Part shown: positions 14,537-23,137 of the stretch, piece after piece
Numbering within the stretch: position 1 is the stretch's first letter
Layout: each line of letters starts with the position of its first letter
Virus record (IMG/VR): IMGVR_UViG_3300020220_002267
Span: 1 to 55,260 of that record
Source: a virus
Length of the DNA: 55,260 bases
Reading direction: 5' to 3' (one strand)
Position numbers and translations under genes: made by a program
Notes under the pieces: model-generated
Databases searched by the model: none
What the model saw: the letters and a program-made list of their open reading frames with translations, nothing else
Told to the model about the DNA's origin: nothing

Positions 14537-16266
14537 CACACGCGGACGCTGGGATCACGGGCGTTCTTGCCCGCCGTCGTGATCTGGATGCCCGTGCCGG
14601 TGACCTTCACCAGGCCCTTGTCCACCAGGCCCTTGATGAGCGGGTTGTCGCCCTTGTAGAGCCCGAGGTCGTACCGCTGGAAGTACTCTCCCCGGTAGCC
14701 GGGCTTGAGGCTGTCCAGGATGGTGATGGCGAGCTTCTCCTCGCGGCTCAGTTCGATCTGGGCCGGGATCAGCGTGGCCATGTTGTCCGGGTGGACCTTG
14801 ATGGTCGCGTACACCGGCCTGCCGCCGCCCTCGCTGCCCTGGATGATGGCGGCGTTGAGGGGGATGGGGTGGTTCCGGTCGTCGGAGTCCACAAGGTTGC
14901 CACGGGTGTACGGGTTCGGACCGCCGAACGACCCCTTGGTCGTCTTGGACTGGCCCGTCTCCATGTTCACAATGCAGGTGAAGTCCCGCTTGCCGTCGTC
15001 CGCGAACGACTGGAACGAGAAGGTCGTGGCGGCCGACACCTCGATGTCCCGACGCCCGTACCCCAGGTCGCTCAAGGCGCTCTTGACGGAGGCGGGCAGA
15101 TCCTTCACCGCGACCCGGGTGCCCCCGAAGGCCGCCTTGTCCGTGGCCCGACGCTGGCCGCTCTCCATCGAGGAGGCGAAGCCGGGGTGGTCACCCAGCT
15201 TCTTGGCGACGTACCGCATCTCCACGAGCGACCAAGGACGCTCGAGCGGCGACAGCGAGGTCAGCGGACAGAACAGGACGAACTCGGAGCCGTCCGTGAA
15301 CGACATGTCCGACGGAGCCACGATCACGTCCCACGCGGCCTGGGCGTTGGACCAGTGGAAGTTGAACACCTTCATTTTCCCGGGCGGCTTGGGGATGTTG
15401 CGTGTTCCAACGCCGCCGAGCTTCGGGAGGAGGAATCGGGTCAGGGCCTTGGCGAGTTGGTCGGCATCGCCCGTGCCCGACACCGTGGCCGTCCCGAGGT
15501 TCGGGTTGATGGAGAGCTTCAGGCCATCCAGTTCCGCCTCGACCGCCGCCTGCCGGAGCAGGGGGAGCAACAGGGGGCGAAGCTCGGGCTTGGAGTAGGC
15601 AAGTCGAACGGTGCGCTGGTGGAGCGAAGAAGCCATGCGAAGGCTCTCCGCCAACTCCCGCGACTTCCACCGAGCGGTGTCCGCGATCATGTGATCGAGG
15701 ATGTCCTTGGCCGTCGAGGAATCACCGAACTCCTGTGCCAGGAACACTCCGAACCAGCCCGCCGCGTAGACCCCGTAGTCGAGAGCCACGCTGATGTCGC
15801 CCGTGTCCACGGACGACTTGTGGCCCGAACCCCCCAGAAGCCGGGTCAGCGAGTGGAAGTTCACGTCCTCGGCCACATCGCTCGCCACCGCTCGGGCTTC
15901 AGCCTTGTCGAAGCCCTCGGCACGAATCGTCGCCGCCACCTGCTTGGCGAGGGTCTTGGCCTCGGGTGGAGCCTTCTCGAGATCCTTGAGGGTGATCGTG
16001 GGGGTGAACATGCCCACGTTCTCGTACTTGTACGTGGGCTGCCGGCGGTGGTTCTCGTAGACGCTCAACTCGCCAGGCTTCCCCCAGGTGACCTGCACCT
16101 CGGTCTTGAGGGGCTTCCCGCTCTTGTCCACGAGCCGCACCCAATTCCAGCGACCGGGCGTCGGGGTCATCGTGCGACCAAACTGGTCCAACCACAGGCG
16201 GTTGTTGAACCTGATGTAGGGTCCAACCTCTCCACTCGCCGTCTTGGGGGTCTGCTGTTGGGACAT
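14536..16266 (-). CDS. Virion-type protein with internal LRxxVIRLAH-like motif
   Basis: 576 residues. The N-terminal part (about 1-205) includes a domain with ALDYGVYAAGWFGVFLAQEF; the C-terminal part (about 330-576) is beta-rich with no recognised family and ends in a small helical domain. The recurrent motif appears in the middle at residue 211: MASSLHQRTVRLAYSKPELR, LLLPLLRQA. Elsewhere the motif is N-terminal, and an in-frame ATG at 15636 with GGAGAG upstream precedes it, so a second product starting there, or an old gene fusion, is likely. Late-type promoter at 16295 and a hairpin over the ribosome-binding site at 16267-16286. Confidence 0.85.
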   Translation of the reverse strand: MSQQQTPKTASGEVGPYIRFNNRLWLDQFGRTMTPTPGRWNWVRLVDKSGKPLKTEVQVTWGKPGELSVYENHRRQPTYKYENVGMFTPTITLKDLEKAPPEAKTLAKQVAATIRAEGFDKAEARAVASDVAEDVNFHSLTRLLGGSGHKSSVDTGDISVALDYGVYAAGWFGVFLAQEFGDSSTAKDILDHMIADTARWKSRELAESLRMASSLHQRTVRLAYSKPELRPLLLPLLRQAAVEAELDGLKLSINPNLGTATVSGTGDADQLAKALTRFLLPKLGGVGTRNIPKPPGKMKVFNFHWSNAQAAWDVIVAPSDMSFTDGSEFVLFCPLTSLSPLERPWSLVEMRYVAKKLGDHPGFASSMESGQRRATDKAAFGGTRVAVKDLPASVKSALSDLGYGRRDIEVSAATTFSFQSFADDGKRDFTCIVNMETGQSKTTKGSFGGPNPYTRGNLVDSDDRNHPIPLNAAIIQGSEGGGRPVYATIKVHPDNMATLIPAQIELSREEKLAITILDSLKPGYRGEYFQRYDLGLYKGDNPLIKGLVDKGLVKVTGTGIQITTAGKNARDPSVRV

Positions 16267-16294
16267 GGGTGGAAGCTCCTCCACCCACGCACAG

Positions 16295-16310
16295 GATAGA
16301 AGCCCTACCG
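16295..16310 (-). promoter_or_regulatory. Late-type phage promoter
   Basis: Minus-strand CGGT, 6 nt, TCTATC (16310 down to 16295), 29 nt before the ATG at 16266. The intervening 5' UTR folds into a 7-bp hairpin (16267-16273 with 16280-16286) with the GGAG of the ribosome-binding site in its loop. Confidence 0.68.
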
Positions 16311-17345
16311 AGCCAGAGGAGCGGTCACTCCGGCGGACGGAGCCACCTCGGCCTCGAGCCGCTCGATGGCGTAGCTGAAGTGAGGCACGAGGTAGCCGCT
16401 CTCGTCGAGCGTGGCGTGGAGGATGCCCGTGCTGAACTTGTACTTCCGGCCCGTCTCGACCTGGGTGACCTCGACGTTCGAGATGTGCGGCGGGAAGTTC
16501 TCGGGGTAGGCGAGTTGGGGCTTGACCATGGCGAAGTCGGCGAACCAGCCGCTCACCAACACCTGGCTGCCCGACCCGCACCGCGTCTCGGTGTAGATGC
16601 GCTTCCAGAAGTCCACATCCACTTCGCCAGCGACGGCAGCCCGGATCTTCTGGAGGTGCGGACGAATTCTCGCGAACCACGCAGCCGCCTTGTCGAGCCG
16701 AGCCGCCACGGCGTCGAGGTGCCCGAGGAGGTTGTCCCAGTCCTGGACCGTCCCCTCGACCCGCACCTTGGAGATGCCGCACATCAGCATGCTGTAGTTG
16801 TAGTAGGGGCTCACAGCATCGCAGAAGGCCGCCGCAGCCGCGATGTCGTAGCTCTCGGTCGCCGTCGAGAACTCGGGGAGGAACAGGTCCACTCCCATCG
16901 GCACGATGTCCCGAAGCTGCCCCACGAAGTCGCGAGGGTCGATCCCGTCCTCGGCCCAGCCGTAGACGGTGATGTCCTTCTTGCCGGGGGAGTCGGTGAA
17001 CAGGGCGCGGTAGTGCTCCGTGTTCCTCTTGATGTGCCCCGCCATCTCGGCGAGCACGATGTACCAGATGACCGTGGGGCTGATCACGACCCCGTGGTGG
17101 GTGTTGTACGCATACGTCATGTAGTCGTAGTAGCCCTTGATGTAGGCGTCCGCGTTCTCCGGGACCGTGGACTTGATGATGGCCTTCTCCTTGAGCTTCT
17201 TGGGCCAATTCCTGACAGGCACCGGGATGTCGACGTACTCGGCACCCGTCAGGGTGTTCAGGAACTCGGCGCGGGTCTTCTGCTCCCTCCTGTGCGCGTG
17301 GATCTTGACCGGCTGGAGGGAGGCGTCGACAACGATCTCAGGCAT
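16305..17345 (-). CDS. DUF4419 family protein
   Basis: 346 residues. Follows the DUF4419 pattern: AYNTHHGVVISPTVIWYIVL, FVGQLRDIVPMGVDLFLPEF, STATESYDIAAAAAFCDAVS, LMCGISKVRVEGTVQDW and FWKRIYTETRCGSGSQVLVS-GWFADF. The family is found in fungi and bacteria and has no known biochemical role; its presence in a phage is unusual. Start at 17345 with a GGAG that lies in a hairpin (17348-17368). Upstream only a CGTAGG element (minus, about 17371-17366) of the early type is seen, without a good GTTCAG. Confidence 0.82.
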   Translation of the reverse strand: MPEIVVDASLQPVKIHAHRREQKTRAEFLNTLTGAEYVDIPVPVRNWPKKLKEKAIIKSTVPENADAYIKGYYDYMTYAYNTHHGVVISPTVIWYIVLAEMAGHIKRNTEHYRALFTDSPGKKDITVYGWAEDGIDPRDFVGQLRDIVPMGVDLFLPEFSTATESYDIAAAAAFCDAVSPYYNYSMLMCGISKVRVEGTVQDWDNLLGHLDAVAARLDKAAAWFARIRPHLQKIRAAVAGEVDVDFWKRIYTETRCGSGSQVLVSGWFADFAMVKPQLAYPENFPPHISNVEVTQVETGRKYKFSTGILHATLDESGYLVPHFSYAIERLEAEVAPSAGVTAPLAR

Positions 17346-17375
17346 GAGGTGGACTCCTGGAGCCCACCTACGCAA

Positions 17376-18704
17376 TCAGGCCAGCTTGTCGATCGCCTGG
17401 CGGATTCGAACCAGCCCTGCCTCGAGGGCTTCCGTGCTCACCGCACCCACGGAAATGCGGAACCACCCCGTGTCTTCCGTCAACCCGAACGCCTGGAAGG
17501 CGACCAGAGCCACCCGGGCCTCGTGAAGCAGGTACTGCCGGATGTCGTTGTTGGTCTTGAGCGTCATCCCGTTGGGGGATGACAGCCCGAGCACGTCGAA
17601 TCGGACCGAGGTGTAGATGGCCCCTTGTGGAGCCACCACCTCGACGGGGAGCCCGGCGGACTTCATGCCCTTGAAGAACATGTAGACCATCCCGAGCCGA
17701 AGCTGGAGCTTCTCGTGGAGTTCGGTTCGGAACTGGCTGTAGGCGGGCTCGTCGGCCAGGAACTTCGCGGCAGACGCCTGGACGGCTCGAGGAGCCCATC
17801 CTCCGATGTGGCCCATGAGGTCCCGCACCGGGTCGTACAGGTGCGGGGGGACGACGGCCCACCCGAGCCGAAGCCCCGTGCCCACCATCCACTTCGAGAT
17901 GGCGTCGATGTAGATCGCCCAGGGGGCGATCTCGGGCACCAACTCGATGGGGTGGTAGAACTTGTACTCCCCGAACGCCAGGGGCCAGTACACCTGGTCG
18001 AACAGCATGTAGACGGGGCGACGGTCCGGCCCCCGCTTCATGTTCTCCGACACGATGGCATCACAGATGCTCCGCAACCCCTCCTTCGAGATGACCGTCC
18101 CGCAGGGGTTGAGCGGGCTGTTCAGACAGAACAGGTGGACATCGGGGTCCGAGATCGCCTCCGCCACCTGGTCGGGCGTCGGCATGAAGTTCGTCCCGGC
18201 CGAGGTCGGGAGAGGCACACACTCGGCCCCACAGAGCTTCGTGTAGTAGTCGTTGTTCCAGCTTGGGACCGGGTAGACGACCTTCTCCCCGGGCTTCAGG
18301 AGCGCCCGGAACACCCCGTAGATGGGAGGCCGGGCCCCACCACAGATGACCACGGACTTCGCGGGGAACCGGATGTTGAGTTCCCGCTCGTAGAAGTCCA
18401 TCACCGCCTGTTGAAGCTCGGGAAGCCCGTCGGACGGAGGGTACTGGTTGCGACCCGCCAGCACCTCTGAAGCGAGGTCCGACAGGAACGACTCGGGAGC
18501 CCGGAACTGCTCGGGGGCGAAGTCCCCCACCGTCAGGTCACAGACCTCGACCCCCGTGGCCTTCAGCGCCCTCGCCTCGGAAGCTGCCGCCAAGATGCGC
18601 GACCCCTCCATCGTCAGGACTTCGTGCGAGAGGGCCTTCTCCCGCAAGTCGCGGGTGGTGGCGGGGTCACTGCCGGGAAGGAAATCAGACACACGGATGG
18701 GCAT
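17376..18704 (-). CDS. PLP-dependent aminotransferase (fold type I)
   Basis: 442 residues. Class I/II aminotransferase signatures: NQYPPSDGLPELQQAV, CGGARPPIYGVFRALLKPGE, LNSPLNPCGTVIS, LFDQVYWPLAF and DAISKWMVGTGLRLGW, where SK supplies the PLP lysine, then FRISVGAVS with the substrate-carboxylate arginine. Closest in pattern to aspartate-type enzymes; substrate unknown. Such enzymes are rare in phages and may alter amino-acid supply or make a sugar or cofactor precursor. Late-type promoter at 18744 and AGGAG before the ATG at 18704. Confidence 0.9.
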   Translation of the reverse strand: MPIRVSDFLPGSDPATTRDLREKALSHEVLTMEGSRILAAASEARALKATGVEVCDLTVGDFAPEQFRAPESFLSDLASEVLAGRNQYPPSDGLPELQQAVMDFYERELNIRFPAKSVVICGGARPPIYGVFRALLKPGEKVVYPVPSWNNDYYTKLCGAECVPLPTSAGTNFMPTPDQVAEAISDPDVHLFCLNSPLNPCGTVISKEGLRSICDAIVSENMKRGPDRRPVYMLFDQVYWPLAFGEYKFYHPIELVPEIAPWAIYIDAISKWMVGTGLRLGWAVVPPHLYDPVRDLMGHIGGWAPRAVQASAAKFLADEPAYSQFRTELHEKLQLRLGMVYMFFKGMKSAGLPVEVVAPQGAIYTSVRFDVLGLSSPNGMTLKTNNDIRQYLLHEARVALVAFQAFGLTEDTGWFRISVGAVSTEALEAGLVRIRQAIDKLA

Positions 18705-18743
18705 GGGTCTCCTGGGGCGGTTGGGGCGATGACCACCCGTACC

Positions 18744-18759
18744 CATAGGGACTACACCG
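18744..18759 (-). promoter_or_regulatory. Late-type phage promoter
   Basis: Minus-strand CGGT, 6 nt, CCTATG (18759 down to 18744), 40 nt before the ATG at 18704; overlaps the end of the upstream nucleotidase gene. The served gene is metabolic, an exception to the virion association. Confidence 0.62.
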
Positions 18760-19387
18760 ATGCACGAACCCGTGTTTGTCCCAGGATCGCGGACACGTCG
18801 ATGCTCTCTCCATCCGCACGGTCTCGAACGGCCTGCAGAAGCGTGTGCAGCGAGCCCAGTTTGGACTGGTCGTACCGGAAGATGTTGCCGGGAGCCATCT
18901 GCTCGACCCCCTCGTTCCACGACTGAGCGGAAACGATGACCACCCCCCGAGGGCGACGGGCCAGCCAGCCCATGAAGTACGGAGGCCAGTCGTCCACGAG
19001 GACCCGCCCGTAGGCGATGGACTTGTTCTCGGTGATGGTGATCTCGACCTCGGGAGGTAGGTGCGTCCGGCACCACTCGACCTTCTCCGACCATGCGGCG
19101 GGCTTCCGAGACGGCCCCTTCGTCAGCACATGGATGGCGAAGCCATGTGTCCGAAGTGCCCCGAGGATGTCGAACCCCATCTCGAGACGGGGAAGCGCCC
19201 GCCACCAACCAGGCTGGAGGGAGATGACCCTGCGACGCGCTTCGAGCCAGTCAGGGAAATCGCCTCCTGGAGAGGGCTCGTACTCGGGCTCGCCGGGTGA
19301 CCGGAGCTTCTCCAGGTCACGCCTCATCACCCCGTCGTAGTCCACCAGGGTGCCGTCCATGTCTACCAAGGCGATGCGGTTGCTCAT
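18752..19387 (-). CDS. 5'(3')-deoxyribonucleotidase-like HAD hydrolase
   Basis: 211 residues. HAD motif I as ALVDMDGTLVDYDGV (Asp nucleophile and Asp+2), motif II in HVLTKGP (Thr), motif III Lys around SIAYGRVLVDDWPPYF, with the acidic motif IV VLVDD. The DMDGTL start and overall length fit the NT5C family that dephosphorylates deoxynucleoside monophosphates. A neighbour of the aminotransferase on the same strand. The gene is divergent from the HD hydrolase at 19455; the 67-nt gap carries the early-type promoter for that gene. Confidence 0.88.
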   Translation of the reverse strand: MSNRIALVDMDGTLVDYDGVMRRDLEKLRSPGEPEYEPSPGGDFPDWLEARRRVISLQPGWWRALPRLEMGFDILGALRTHGFAIHVLTKGPSRKPAAWSEKVEWCRTHLPPEVEITITENKSIAYGRVLVDDWPPYFMGWLARRPRGVVIVSAQSWNEGVEQMAPGNIFRYDQSKLGSLHTLLQAVRDRADGESIDVSAILGQTRVRASV

Positions 19388-19410
19388 GCCCACCTCTACC
19401 CCATCGAGCG

Positions 19411-19436
19411 GTTCAGCTTCCTGGTCCGTCACGTAG
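19411..19436 (+). promoter_or_regulatory. Early-type phage promoter (15-nt spacer)
   Basis: GTTCAG 19411-19416, 15 nt, CGTAG 19432-19436, 18 nt before the ATG at 19455, which has AGGAGG at 19444. Confidence 0.7.
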
Positions 19437-19454
19437 TAGAAGTAGGAGGCCCAG

Positions 19455-20045
19455 ATGCCCAGCGGCAAAGCAGAGTTCTTCAAGCTCATCGAGGCCACCC
19501 TCGACCGGAAGTCCGCGCTTCGGATCCGCTTTGCCTACCGGCTGGCCAAGGACATCCACCGCAACCAGCGTCGCAAGGCCGTCCGCGAGGGGGAGAACCC
19601 CCGCTACTTCGAGCACCCGCGTGAGGTGGCTCTCATCTCGATGAAGCACTCGATGGACCCCGACCTGATCATCGCGTGCCTTCTCCACGACACCATCGAG
19701 GACGGCGGAGGCGACATCCTCGACGCCGAGGAGATCGAGATGTTCCTGGGCACCGAGGTCATCACCATCGTCCGGATGGTGTCGAAGGTCCCCAAGGAAG
19801 GCTTCCACGAGCGGTTCGCCTCCTACTCGGACTGGAGGGCTCGGTGGGTCAAGGCGTGCGACCGCCTCCACAACCTCCGCACCCTGCCCCCAGGGGATGC
19901 GGCCTTCCGCCAGAAGCAGATCACGGAGACGATGACCCAGTACCAACCCCTGTTCGAGGAGATGGTCACGATGGTGCCCGAGACCTACAAGAAGGGCGCT
20001 CGAGCCATCGTGGACGGGATCTACCGCGCGATGACGATGCCCTGA
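19455..20045 (+). CDS. SpoT/MESH1-like HD hydrolase
   Basis: 196 residues, a single HD domain of the RelA/SpoT hydrolase type: RYFEHPREVALI (His), ACLLHDTIEDG (His-Asp plus Glu-Asp), RWVKACDRLHNLRTL (second Asp, the DRxHN motif). No synthetase, TGS or ACT domain is present, so it is a small alarmone-hydrolase-like protein that would degrade (p)ppGpp or a related nucleotide and could damp the stringent response during infection. The start is supported by AGGAGG at 19444 and the promoter at 19411. Confidence 0.88.
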   Translation: MPSGKAEFFKLIEATLDRKSALRIRFAYRLAKDIHRNQRRKAVREGENPRYFEHPREVALISMKHSMDPDLIIACLLHDTIEDGGGDILDAEEIEMFLGTEVITIVRMVSKVPKEGFHERFASYSDWRARWVKACDRLHNLRTLPPGDAAFRQKQITETMTQYQPLFEEMVTMVPETYKKGARAIVDGIYRAMTMP

Positions 20046-20050
20046 AACGC

Positions 20051-20096
20051 GAAACCCCGGCTGGGCTTCCCTTTTCAGGGTCCCAACCGGGGTTTC
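20051..20096. terminator. Hairpin terminator after the HD hydrolase
   Basis: GAAACCCCGG-type arm 20051-20065 pairs with 20082-20096 (15 positions, one mismatch), 16-nt loop. It follows the stop at 20045 and also forms the 3' boundary of the minus-strand structured RNA. Confidence 0.75.
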
Positions 20097-20109
20097 ATCC
20101 CGCTCACCA

Positions 20110-20720
20110 GGGGCTCCCTTTCGGGAGGTTGGTGGTCCTCACCCTTTCGAGTGAGTCTGGCCTCCGAGGAGGATAGGGGGGGTGCCTTTCGGCCCGAGTC
20201 TCGGCTCCTGCTCACTCTCGGGCCTCACTGTGAGGGCCGATTCCCTCACTCCACCCGATCGTCTTGCAGGTACTCGGCGGTCACTCCACTCGGTCGCTTG
20301 TCGTCCTCTGCCTTTTGGGGCTTCAGCACGACCTCCGACTTGCCCGCCGTTACAACCCCTTTCGGGGAGCGGCGGTCCGAGACTTGTCATCCGGTCTCCC
20401 GGAGTGATGTCTCGGTCCCCGTGGTCCTGTTACATCGGGACCGTTGCCTGGTAGGTTTCTGTCCGACCGTCGCCGGACTCCCTTCCCAAGCGTCCGAGAG
20501 GTCTGCCGGTGGAAGATGTCGGCTTTCGCCGTTCCTCTACCGACCTCCCACTCCTCCGCTTTCGCTTCGGACTGGGCCCCCTCTCGTAGGGGTGGAGTGC
20601 CCTCGTTGGGGTGGGCTCTGTCTCCCCGATTGCTCGGCTCGACTTCGGCACCGCCCTTCCGTCTGGCCCCCACCAAGTAGCACGACCCCGGGATCGTGCA
20701 ACCCGCACCCCAAACTTTTC
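20110..20720 (-). ncRNA. Large ornate structured non-coding RNA candidate
   Basis: This gene-free stretch of about 610 nt is packed with hairpins that, read on the minus strand, carry GAAA tetraloops: 20114-20127, 20138-20155, 20184-20193, 20356-20367 (nested in a second helix 20345-20349 with 20370-20374) and 20520-20531, plus a GAAA cap at about 20569-20576. A longer-range helix joins 20413-20419 to 20437-20443 and another closes 20680-20685 with 20694-20699. GNRA caps occur only in the minus-strand reading, which sets the RNA strand. It begins 18 nt after the stop of the endonuclease at 20738. The size and style resemble the phage-associated ornate RNAs (GOLLD, ROOL), but I cannot match it to either; group II domain V is not seen. 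Confidence 0.6.
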
Positions 20721-20737
20721 TCAACTTTCTTCAAACG

Positions 20738-22081
20738 CTAGGGTGGAGGCCGGAAAGAAGTTTCGAGGAACGCGGCCAGCCGATCTCGAACGCCCTCGGG
20801 GTCCTCTTTCACCTCGGACTCCCACACGATGAGACACGCGATCCCCACGCCCCTATAGGCGTCGATGAGGTCGGACTCGTGCTCGAACGGGGCCTTGCCC
20901 GTGAACATCCGCGAGTGCCAGAAATCACCGAACGCCTCGACCACGCGGGTGACACCCTTCTTCGGCTTCGCAGGGTCGGGACCGGGCACGATGAAGTCCG
21001 GGTTCTTGTAGTGTCCCAGCTTCGGGAGATGCCGCCACCATCGCCGATCTCCGGTATAAACGAGCGCATCGGGAGATGGGGCGAGGGCACAGACTTGGGC
21101 CTCCAACCCGTTCATCCCAGACTTCGGCCGGGCAAGCATCCCCGGCCACGCCAAATCCGGGAAGTTGACCTTGAAAGTGGTCAACACCCTATCCCACGCG
21201 CCCGGCGTCTTCATCCAGTGATCGACCCCGTATTTCTCGACGAGGACATGTCGAATCTCCTCCTTCCCCTCCTCCGACGCGAACCAGTGTGTGCCATACC
21301 TCGCGTGGTGCGTCTCCAACTGCTTCCGCCGCACCTCAGGGTCCATGCAGGTGTGAGGCACGCCATACCTGGCGAGGTTCGTTGCAACCACCTTCGCCTG
21401 CACCTCGGGTGTCCCTCCCGCGAATGCCGCCCCGTACCTCTCCAGGTTCGTCACCTCCGCCTTCGCCCGAATCACCGGGGAGCCGAGCAGTTCGCCCTCG
21501 TACCGTTCCTCGTTGGTGGCTTTCGTCCGAGCCCGAATCTCTGGCACCTGCTGCGGGTTCTCCGCCCCGTGTCTCTCCAGCATCGACTCGCGGATCCTCT
21601 CCCTCACCGACTCTGACGCAAACGGGTTCTCCGCCCCGTGCCTTGCCATGCACGTCGCCTTCCTCTTCGCGTTCGACTCGGGGATGTAGTCGTTGTGCTC
21701 GACCCCGTAGCGATCAAGCATCGTCGCCCGACTCCGGGCCTTGATCTCCTCCGACTGGAACAGGTTGTCCACGCCGTACTTGGCCTTCACGGTCGCCTGC
21801 CGCCGGGCCACCACATCAGGAGCCTGTGAGGCATCTTCGACCCCGTAGAGAGAGAGGTTCGTTGCCATCCGTCGCTCGGATGCCACGACCTCCACGTCTC
21901 GGGAGAGCCATGTTTCGCACGTCCTCCGGTGCCGCTTCATCTGGGTCAAAGACGTCGAGACGTGCCCGCAGAGACAAGGTGGGACAGTCGAGGAGCGCGA
22001 AGGATCGCAAACCGCGATGTGGCGGGAGTTTAGCTTCTCGCCGGGAAACTCACGAGAACAGTGCGGACATGTGGTTGGCAT
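20738..22081 (-). CDS. Homing endonuclease with RYGV repeats and EDxHD/Vsr-like nuclease domain
   Basis: 447 residues. Two zinc fingers at the N-terminus (CPHCSREFPGEKLNSRH and CLCGHVSTSLTQMKRH), then about eight repeats of the form (K/R)ATxxxRYGVxNxxQ through residue 290, a DNA-binding repeat type found in phage endonucleases, and a C-terminal Vsr/EDxHD-like nuclease (VTRVVEAFGDFWHSRMF, then DAYRGVGIACLIVWESEV). Free-standing, on the minus strand. The structured RNA starts right behind it, so the two may move or act together. Confidence 0.85.
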   Translation of the reverse strand: MPTTCPHCSREFPGEKLNSRHIAVCDPSRSSTVPPCLCGHVSTSLTQMKRHRRTCETWLSRDVEVVASERRMATNLSLYGVEDASQAPDVVARRQATVKAKYGVDNLFQSEEIKARSRATMLDRYGVEHNDYIPESNAKRKATCMARHGAENPFASESVRERIRESMLERHGAENPQQVPEIRARTKATNEERYEGELLGSPVIRAKAEVTNLERYGAAFAGGTPEVQAKVVATNLARYGVPHTCMDPEVRRKQLETHHARYGTHWFASEEGKEEIRHVLVEKYGVDHWMKTPGAWDRVLTTFKVNFPDLAWPGMLARPKSGMNGLEAQVCALAPSPDALVYTGDRRWWRHLPKLGHYKNPDFIVPGPDPAKPKKGVTRVVEAFGDFWHSRMFTGKAPFEHESDLIDAYRGVGIACLIVWESEVKEDPEGVRDRLAAFLETSFRPPP

Positions 22082-22157
22082 ACCTCAGAGGATAGCCGAA
22101 GCCCATACACCGCACAATATGAGTCGTGTATTGTCTAGGGACAACGCCGAAAAAAAC

Positions 22158-23066
22158 TCAAACAAAGTTCCTCGGTGACAGCACACCCCGACCCACATGG
22201 GGGCCGAAGGCGGAGCGCACACCGATTCCGAACCGGGGCTGCTTGAGGCCGCGCATGAACTTGGTCGTGCGAGACTTCGCCTCGGTGAGCTTGTCCCACT
22301 GTTCTTCGGCGTTCCGCTTCAGGTCCATGTACCCGGCGGACTTGTTGATGTTGAGCGAGATGCCGCCGATGGAGTAGTCGAACTCGTCCGCCACCCAGTT
22401 GAACGCCAACGCCATCGCGGCATGGACCACAGCCCCCCACAGGAGAGCCGCCTTCCACGCGGGCTTGCTGGAGCAGATGGCGTTGAGGTCACACAGTTCC
22501 TCCGTCTCGGGAGGCTGCATGTTCCACTTGTCGAGAGCCATGCGGAGGAACTCGAGAAGCTCCTCGTCCGTCCAGATGTAGCCGAACACCTGGTTGTAGC
22601 ACCCGACCGTGGATTCGCTCTCCGGAGGGCGGAAGTGGTAGTTCTTGTCCGGATTGTTGTCGCGGAGCATGAACCGGAGCTTCCGCACCAGGTCCGCTTC
22701 ACACTGGGACATGACCGCCGTGCCCCCGCTCGAACCCACGTCGGTGGTCGTCGAGACGATGGCGAACTCCTGGACGACCTGCTGTGCGGGAGTGGCTGAA
22801 GTCTCCTGGAACGTCCAACGGATGCGGTAGTCACCAGGCTGTGCCGACAGGGGGACCATGAGCGAGGCGTAGTACTCGCCCACCGCTGGGTTCATCGGAG
22901 TGCGTGCCGCTGGCGGGATGAGCACTTCGACCTGCGTGGCGGGGTCCACGTAGTAGATGGCGTAGGTGAGGGAGTACGCATTGATCGCGTTCCCCGACGA
23001 ATTGGTGAGGAAGATGTCGAGGTCGCCTCGACTCAGCGTCTGGCCCGGCTGAAAGACGACGCCCAT
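22158..23066 (-). CDS. Conserved virion-type protein, large-phage family
   Basis: 302 residues. An N-terminal Ig-like beta domain (VVFQPGQTLSRGDLDIFLTN, then YAIYYVDPATQVEVL and GDYRIRWTFQET) is followed by a helical domain with ELLEFLRMALDKWNMQPPET and LLWGAVVHAAMALAFNW. The C-terminus has a conserved tail (FGIGVRSAFGPHVGR). The combination recurs in large-phage genomes and is probably a neck, tail or baseplate component; no function is proven. Late-type promoter at 23092. Confidence 0.85.
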   Translation of the reverse strand: MGVVFQPGQTLSRGDLDIFLTNSSGNAINAYSLTYAIYYVDPATQVEVLIPPAARTPMNPAVGEYYASLMVPLSAQPGDYRIRWTFQETSATPAQQVVQEFAIVSTTTDVGSSGGTAVMSQCEADLVRKLRFMLRDNNPDKNYHFRPPESESTVGCYNQVFGYIWTDEELLEFLRMALDKWNMQPPETEELCDLNAICSSKPAWKAALLWGAVVHAAMALAFNWVADEFDYSIGGISLNINKSAGYMDLKRNAEEQWDKLTEAKSRTTKFMRGLKQPRFGIGVRSAFGPHVGRGVLSPRNFV

Positions 23067-23091
23067 CGCGGCTCCTCCACCTTTCTGTAGG

Positions 23092-23107
23092 GATAGGCAC
23101 GATACCG
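23092..23107 (-). promoter_or_regulatory. Late-type phage promoter
   Basis: Minus-strand CGGT, 6 nt, CCTATC (23107 down to 23092), 26 nt before the ATG at 23066. Confidence 0.7.
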
Positions 23108-23137
23108 ACCCCCGGTAGGATGAGCCCGGAGGATCTC

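Noticed and set aside
20110-20720. Group II intron
   Set aside because: No domain V hairpin with its conserved sequence and no interrupted gene on either side.
20151-20741. 196-codon open reading frame on the plus strand inside the structured region
   Set aside because: Overlapping open frames exist on both strands, composition is unlike the neighbours, there is no ribosome-binding site, and the sequence is explained by dense hairpins.
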